Position numbers and translations under genes: made by a program. A DNA stretch of 9,367 nucleotides, taken from contig CANQKK010000025.1 in NCBI GenBank assembly GCA_947624475.1, forward strand, positions 1 through 9,367, given 5' to 3'. Below the pieces are notes generated by a model. That model saw only the letters and a list, made by a program, of their open reading frames with translations. It made no database searches and had not been told where the DNA came from. Within the stretch, counting starts at the first letter, position 1, and each line of letters begins with the position of its first letter. Source of the DNA: an uncultured Bacilli bacterium (GTDB lineage: Bacteria; Bacillota_I; Bacilli_A; RF39; UBA660). This document shows, in pieces, positions 6,230-9,367 of this stretch.

Positions 6230-8165
6230 AAAAAATATTAAAAGAAATTTATTTCCATATGTATTTTTATTAATATTTATATTAACATGTTTAATACTAT
6301 TCAAATCATTTAATACTACTGTCAATGAACTTACATATGATGAATTTATCAAAAACTTAAATGGAGGTAAAATAACTGAACTTACAATTACTCCTAAAGT
6401 TCGAACTAATACCTATCTACTAGAGGGAAAATTAGATGGCTACAAAGAAAACGAAAAGTTCACGCTATACTTACCATACTCTGATGAATTTATATCCAAA
6501 ATAACATCAGAAAAAGATACTGAAAGTAATTTTGATTTAACTATCGAAACTGACCCCGAAGCATCTTCTTGGTTAGCAGTTCTAGTAGATATCGTACCTA
6601 TTGTTGTCCTTGCTGGAATTACAATTTGGATTTTCACAAGACAATTAGGTAACGGAAGTAAATCGATAGAGTTCGGTAGAAGTAGAGCAAAATTAGTTGA
6701 AGAAAGTCGTGCTACCTTTAAAGATGTTGCCGGATTAACTGAAGAGAAAGAAGAAGTCCAAGAATTAATTGACTTCCTAAAAAATCCAAAGAAATTTACC
6801 AATATGGGAGCAAGAATACCAAAAGGAGTCCTTTTAGTAGGTCCTCCGGGAACTGGTAAAACACTACTTGCTCGTGCCGTTGCCGGAGAAGCAAAAGTTC
6901 CATTTTATTATATTAGTGGTTCTGATTTCGTAGAATTATTCGTAGGTATCGGTGCATCGAGAGTAAGAGATATGTTCAAACAAGCAAAAATGAATGCCCC
7001 ATGTCTTATCTTTATCGATGAAATTGATGCTGTTGGTCGTCAAAGAGGAACCGGTTTAGGTGGTGGACACGATGAAAGAGAGCAGACACTTAACCAATTA
7101 CTTACCGAAATGGATGGTTTCGGTGCTAACGAGGGAATTATTATAATCGCCGCTACTAATAGACCTGACGTCCTAGACCCTGCCCTTTTAAGACCAGGAA
7201 GATTTGATAGACAAGTAACAGTAAGTTTACCTGATAAAAACTCTCGTATTGAGATATTAAAAGTCCATGCTAAAAACAAAATACTAGATAAAAGTATAAC
7301 TCTCGAATACTTAGCCAAAAGAACTCCAGGTTTTTCGGGAGCCGATCTTGAAAATTTACTAAATGAGGCTGCTCTTCTTACAGTCAGAAGAAACAAAAAA
7401 GCTATAACGATGGCCGAAATTGATGAAGCCACTGATAGAGTATTAATGGGACCTGCTAAAATAACAAAGAAATATACTGATAAAGAAAAGAAACTCGTAG
7501 CCTTCCACGAAGCCGGTCACGCTGTTATGGGATTAAAGTTAGATGGTGCTAATGAAGTTCAAAAGATAACCATTATCCCAAGAGGTCACGCTGGAGGTTA
7601 TACGATGATGACTCCAAAAGAAGAATCTTTCAACTATACAAAGAAAGAATTACTTGAGTCTATCTGCGGACTACTTGGTGGTCGTGTAGCAGAAGAAATC
7701 ACTTTTGGAGAGATAACTACTGGTGCTCATGACGATTTTAAAAAGGCTACCAAGATAGCAAGGAGTATGGTTACCGAATATGGTATGAGTAATCTAGGTC
7801 CAATGATGCTCGAAGAACCTGACGGAAATACTTTCTTAGGAAGAGATTACACTAAAAACAGAAACATATCAGATACTGTAGCCCATGAAATTGACGAAGA
7901 AATGCGTTCAATAATCAATAACTGCTACGAACAAACTAAAAAGATAATTAGCGAAAACAAAAATTTGCTTGCTCTAATTGCTAATACACTACTCGAAGAA
8001 GAGACAATTACCAAAGAACAAATTGATTACTTAGTAGAACATAAACATTTACCTAAGGATGAAAAAAACGTTAAAGAAAATGAAAATTCCCCATCTGAAG
8101 ATAATGTTAAAGAAGTAAAAAATAAGCCAAGAAAAAGAAGTACAAAAAAAGAAGATACCAAATAA
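6222..8165 (+). CDS. ftsH: ATP-dependent zinc metalloprotease FtsH
   Basis: A 647-residue membrane-bound AAA+ protease that forms hexamers and degrades misfolded membrane proteins and short-lived regulators. Two transmembrane segments (about 11-26 and 118-138) flank an extracytoplasmic domain. The AAA domain has Walker A GPPGTGKT (207-214), Walker B LIFIDE (262-267) and the second region of homology ATNRPDVLDPALLRPGRFDRQ (311-331). The protease domain has HEAGH (429-433) and the likely third zinc ligand D505 (TTGAHDD). The last 35 residues are a charged Lys/Glu tail. The start is ATG 6222 because GAGAGG lies about 6 nt upstream; an in-frame ATG at 6204 lies further inside tilS. The 8-nt overlap with tilS suggests translational coupling. 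All catalytic residues are present. Confidence 0.98.
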   Translation: MNKKNIKRNLFPYVFLLIFILTCLILFKSFNTTVNELTYDEFIKNLNGGKITELTITPKVRTNTYLLEGKLDGYKENEKFTLYLPYSDEFISKITSEKDTESNFDLTIETDPEASSWLAVLVDIVPIVVLAGITIWIFTRQLGNGSKSIEFGRSRAKLVEESRATFKDVAGLTEEKEEVQELIDFLKNPKKFTNMGARIPKGVLLVGPPGTGKTLLARAVAGEAKVPFYYISGSDFVELFVGIGASRVRDMFKQAKMNAPCLIFIDEIDAVGRQRGTGLGGGHDEREQTLNQLLTEMDGFGANEGIIIIAATNRPDVLDPALLRPGRFDRQVTVSLPDKNSRIEILKVHAKNKILDKSITLEYLAKRTPGFSGADLENLLNEAALLTVRRNKKAITMAEIDEATDRVLMGPAKITKKYTDKEKKLVAFHEAGHAVMGLKLDGANEVQKITIIPRGHAGGYTMMTPKEESFNYTKKELLESICGLLGGRVAEEITFGEITTGAHDDFKKATKIARSMVTEYGMSNLGPMMLEEPDGNTFLGRDYTKNRNISDTVAHEIDEEMRSIINNCYEQTKKIISENKNLLALIANTLLEEETITKEQIDYLVEHKHLPKDEKNVKENENSPSEDNVKEVKNKPRKRSTKKEDTK

Positions 8166-8187
8166 AATAAAGTATCTTCTTTTTATT
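8146..8187. terminator. Shared terminator between ftsH and divIC
   Basis: A perfect 13-bp stem, AAAAAGAAGATAC (8146-8158) with its complement at 8172-8184, and a 13-nt loop. The A-run on one side and T-run on the other give a U-tract in both directions. The ftsH stop codon (8163-8165) is in the loop and the divIC stop codon (8183-8185) overlaps the far arm. Confidence 0.9.
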
Positions 8188-8485
8188 CATCATCAGGTAT
8201 TCTAATGATAAGTTCCCCATCTTTAGAATACAAATACTTTTCCCTAGCATATCTTGCTACATATTCCGGGTCATTCAACTTCTTAATATCAGAGTTTAAA
8301 ACATCCTCTTCATCTTTCAAACTAGAAAGTTTATCTTCCAAATTTTTCTTATCCCTATTTATTTCCATTATCTTATCAATATTAGAAAAAAAACTGTAAC
8401 TAAGAGGTCCAATAATTGCTCCAAAGAAAACAAAAAAGAGTAAAATTCTTCTTTTAACTAACTTATCTGATCTTCGTTTAGCCAA
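8183..8485 (-). CDS. divIC: Septum formation initiator DivIC/FtsB-like cell division protein
   Basis: A 100-residue bitopic membrane protein of the divisome. A short basic cytoplasmic N-terminus (AKRRSDKLVKRR) is followed by one transmembrane helix (about 13-33), a coiled coil (about 34-70) and the family C-terminal motif NDPEYVARYAREKYLYSKDGE (71-91). In Bacillus, DivIC pairs with FtsL and DivIB to activate septal wall synthesis. The start is taken as TTG 8485 because AGGTGA ends 5 nt before it. A GTG at 8494 in the same frame lies inside that SD and would add three residues. It follows yabQ as in Bacillus but has its own promoter. Confidence 0.92.
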   Translation of the reverse strand: MAKRRSDKLVKRRILLFFVFFGAIIGPLSYSFFSNIDKIMEINRDKKNLEDKLSSLKDEEDVLNSDIKKLNDPEYVARYAREKYLYSKDGELIIRIPDDE

Positions 8486-8512
8486 GTCTATCACCTCTTA
8501 TCTTATAAGCAC

Positions 8513-8541
8513 ATTATAACACAAGTCATTTTTTTTTACAA
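8513..8541 (-). promoter_or_regulatory. Vegetative-type promoter of divIC
   Basis: TTGTAA (8541-8536), 17-nt spacer and TATAAT (8518-8513) on the minus strand. The -35 lies within the last codons of yabQ. It would let divIC be expressed in growing cells independently of the sporulation genes upstream. Confidence 0.65.
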
Positions 8542-8807
8542 TTAATTTTACGATATATGACAAAAGAAAACAAATAACCTGTAAACAAAGAAAGAAAAAA
8601 ATACACATGAATTATTCCATTATTAACTTTTACAAGCCCTATAAAATAAGAAAGTGAAAGAACTATAATAAACATAAAAGAAATTATAATTCTATAAATA
8701 AGTTTTCCAGAATACAAGAGCTTATAATTAATTTCGAGAAGAACAAAAAAAACTATTCCAAATATAAAAGAATACAAAAGTGATAATATCTGTACGTGTA
8801 AAATCAT
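8526..8807 (-). CDS. yabQ: Spore cortex biosynthesis protein YabQ-like
   Basis: A 93-residue integral membrane protein with three predicted helices (about 5-27, 39-60 and 64-85) and a basic C-terminus. YabQ is needed for spore cortex formation in Bacillus subtilis and sits in the membranes around the forespore. The sequence is divergent. The assignment rests on the membrane topology, the GIIHVYFFLSLFTGYLF segment that resembles the YabQ C-terminal half, and above all on the position between yabP and divIC. It is short for the family. The ATG overlaps the yabP stop as ATGA with only a weak SD, so translation is probably coupled. Confidence 0.8.
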   Translation of the reverse strand: MILHVQILSLLYSFIFGIVFFVLLEINYKLLYSGKLIYRIIISFMFIIVLSLSYFIGLVKVNNGIIHVYFFLSLFTGYLFSFVIYRKINCKKK

Positions 8808-9097
8808 TTGAATAGTTTATTAATTAACGAACTTTCCTTATCCTTTTTACCAGCATTATCTAAATACATCAAACTATCAATTCTTCCCTTAATAGAAACA
8901 TTCCCCTGATAAGTATCAAGTTTAATAATTTCGAGTTCATCACCCTTTATTGCTAAATATCCTAAAGTTGTTTCCATTAAAAACTCCTCATTATCAAAAC
9001 TCTCTATTTTCTTTACTCCATTAATAACAATACTTTTTCTTTCCGCTATTGTAAGTCCATGATTAAAACCACTATCGACATCTCTTACCTTGTCCAT
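8804..9097 (-). CDS. yabP: Sporulation protein YabP
   Basis: A 97-residue soluble protein of the YabP family, which contributes to spore envelope assembly in the mother cell. Family-type features: HGLTIAERKSIVINGVKKIESFDNEEFLMETTLG (about 13-46), GYLAIKGDELEI and the C-terminal GRIDSLMY. The ATG at 9097 has a strong SD (AGGAGG, 9110-9105) 7 nt upstream. It is the first gene of yabP-yabQ, following the spoVG terminator. There is no clear vegetative promoter between that terminator and the start, consistent with sporulation-specific expression. Confidence 0.93.
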   Translation of the reverse strand: MDKVRDVDSGFNHGLTIAERKSIVINGVKKIESFDNEEFLMETTLGYLAIKGDELEIIKLDTYQGNVSIKGRIDSLMYLDNAGKKDKESSLINKLFK

Positions 9098-9115
9098 TAA
9101 TATTCCTCCTAAAAA

Positions 9116-9143
9116 ATAATATGAAAAAGGAAAGAAAATATGA
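9116..9143 (-). promoter_or_regulatory. Possible sigma-E-type promoter before yabP
   Basis: On the minus strand TCATATT (9143-9137) fits the sigma-E -35 pattern, and CATATTAT (9123-9116) matches CATACANT at six of seven specified positions, with a 13-nt gap. In Bacillus yabP is sigma-E dependent. Against it: the predicted start would fall at the first bases of the SD, and the region is low complexity. Tentative. Confidence 0.25.
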
Positions 9144-9172
9144 AAAAAACTATCAGTTTTTTACTAATAGTT
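9143..9172 (-). terminator. Terminator of spoVG
   Basis: On the minus strand AACTATTAGT (9172-9163) pairs with ACTGATAGTT (9157-9148) with one G-U pair and an A5 loop, followed by five more T (9147-9143). The stem starts within the spoVG stop codon. It separates spoVG from yabP. Confidence 0.85.
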
Positions 9173-9367
9173 ATTCTTCGGTTTTATTATATTCTTCAAA
9201 GATAGCATCTTCAAACATCTTTCTTGTTTCTTTATCAATTGGATGTGCCGTATCTCTATGACCACCAGTAGCGGTAGGCTTACTTGGCATTGCTATAAAC
9301 AAACCATTGTCGCCATCAATTATTCTGATATCATGCACAGCAAAGCAATCATCAAGAAGTACTGATG
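9171..9367 (-). CDS. spoVG: SpoVG family regulator, 5' end outside the window
   Basis: The last 64 codons of SpoVG, a small nucleic-acid-binding regulator that affects septation and sporulation in Bacillus and virulence genes in staphylococci and Listeria. The visible part contains VHDIRIIDGDNGLFIAMPSK, the family's most conserved stretch, then HRDTAHPI and a helical C-terminus ending EEYNKTEE. About 20-25 N-terminal residues lie beyond position 9367. The frame is intact up to the edge. It is followed by its own terminator. Confidence 0.95.
   Translation of the reverse strand, partial: SVLLDDCFAVHDIRIIDGDNGLFIAMPSKPTATGGHRDTAHPIDKETRKMFEDAIFEEYNKTEE

Noticed and set aside
6440..7432. Two minus-strand open frames of 120 and 130 codons
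   Set aside because: Shadows of ftsH, which is intact across the whole stretch.

Overview
The window is AT-rich bacterial DNA with compact genes, strong Shine-Dalgarno (SD) sequences, a T-box leader and the sporulation genes yabP, yabQ and spoVG. This points to a low-GC Bacillota, probably an uncultured gut-type Bacilli lineage. TGA is used as a stop codon (alkD, yabP, yabQ) and tryptophan is TGG, so the code is standard and this is not a Mycoplasma-type genome despite the base composition.

Left block (1-2058, minus strand). A consensus promoter at 2020-2058 drives prfA (release factor 1). Next comes prmC, the methylase that modifies the release-factor GGQ loop, and then a small four-cysteine protein with a C-terminal membrane segment. 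prmC is broken: its start, its catalytic core and its C-terminus lie in different frames, and part of the N-terminal domain is missing. A hairpin plus T-run at 1-28 closes the block.

Centre (2085-4784). An AlkD-type HEAT-repeat DNA glycosylase gene (minus) and tyrS (plus) diverge from a 429-bp region. That region holds the alkD promoter, a perfect consensus promoter for tyrS and a complete tyrosine T-box. The T-box lacks the usual downstream terminator. Instead, the 3' strand of its antiterminator can pair with the tyrS SD, suggesting possible translational control. tyrS converges on an unrecognised 111-residue acidic protein (4449-4784, minus), and both share one hairpin terminator.

Right block (4890-8165, plus). 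tilS and ftsH overlap by 8 nt. The hpt gene that sits between them in many Bacillota is absent. ftsH converges on divIC, again with a shared terminator lying over both coding ends.

Far right (8183-9367, minus). In transcription order these are the 3' part of spoVG, its terminator, yabP, yabQ (ATGA overlap) and divIC. The yabP-yabQ-divIC order matches Bacillus. divIC has its own vegetative-type promoter inside the end of yabQ, whereas only a weak sigma-E-like candidate is seen before yabP. No mobile element, CRISPR array, tRNA or rRNA is visible. Most of the window is core chromosome; the points of interest are the decayed prmC, the T-box switch and two unrecognised small proteins.
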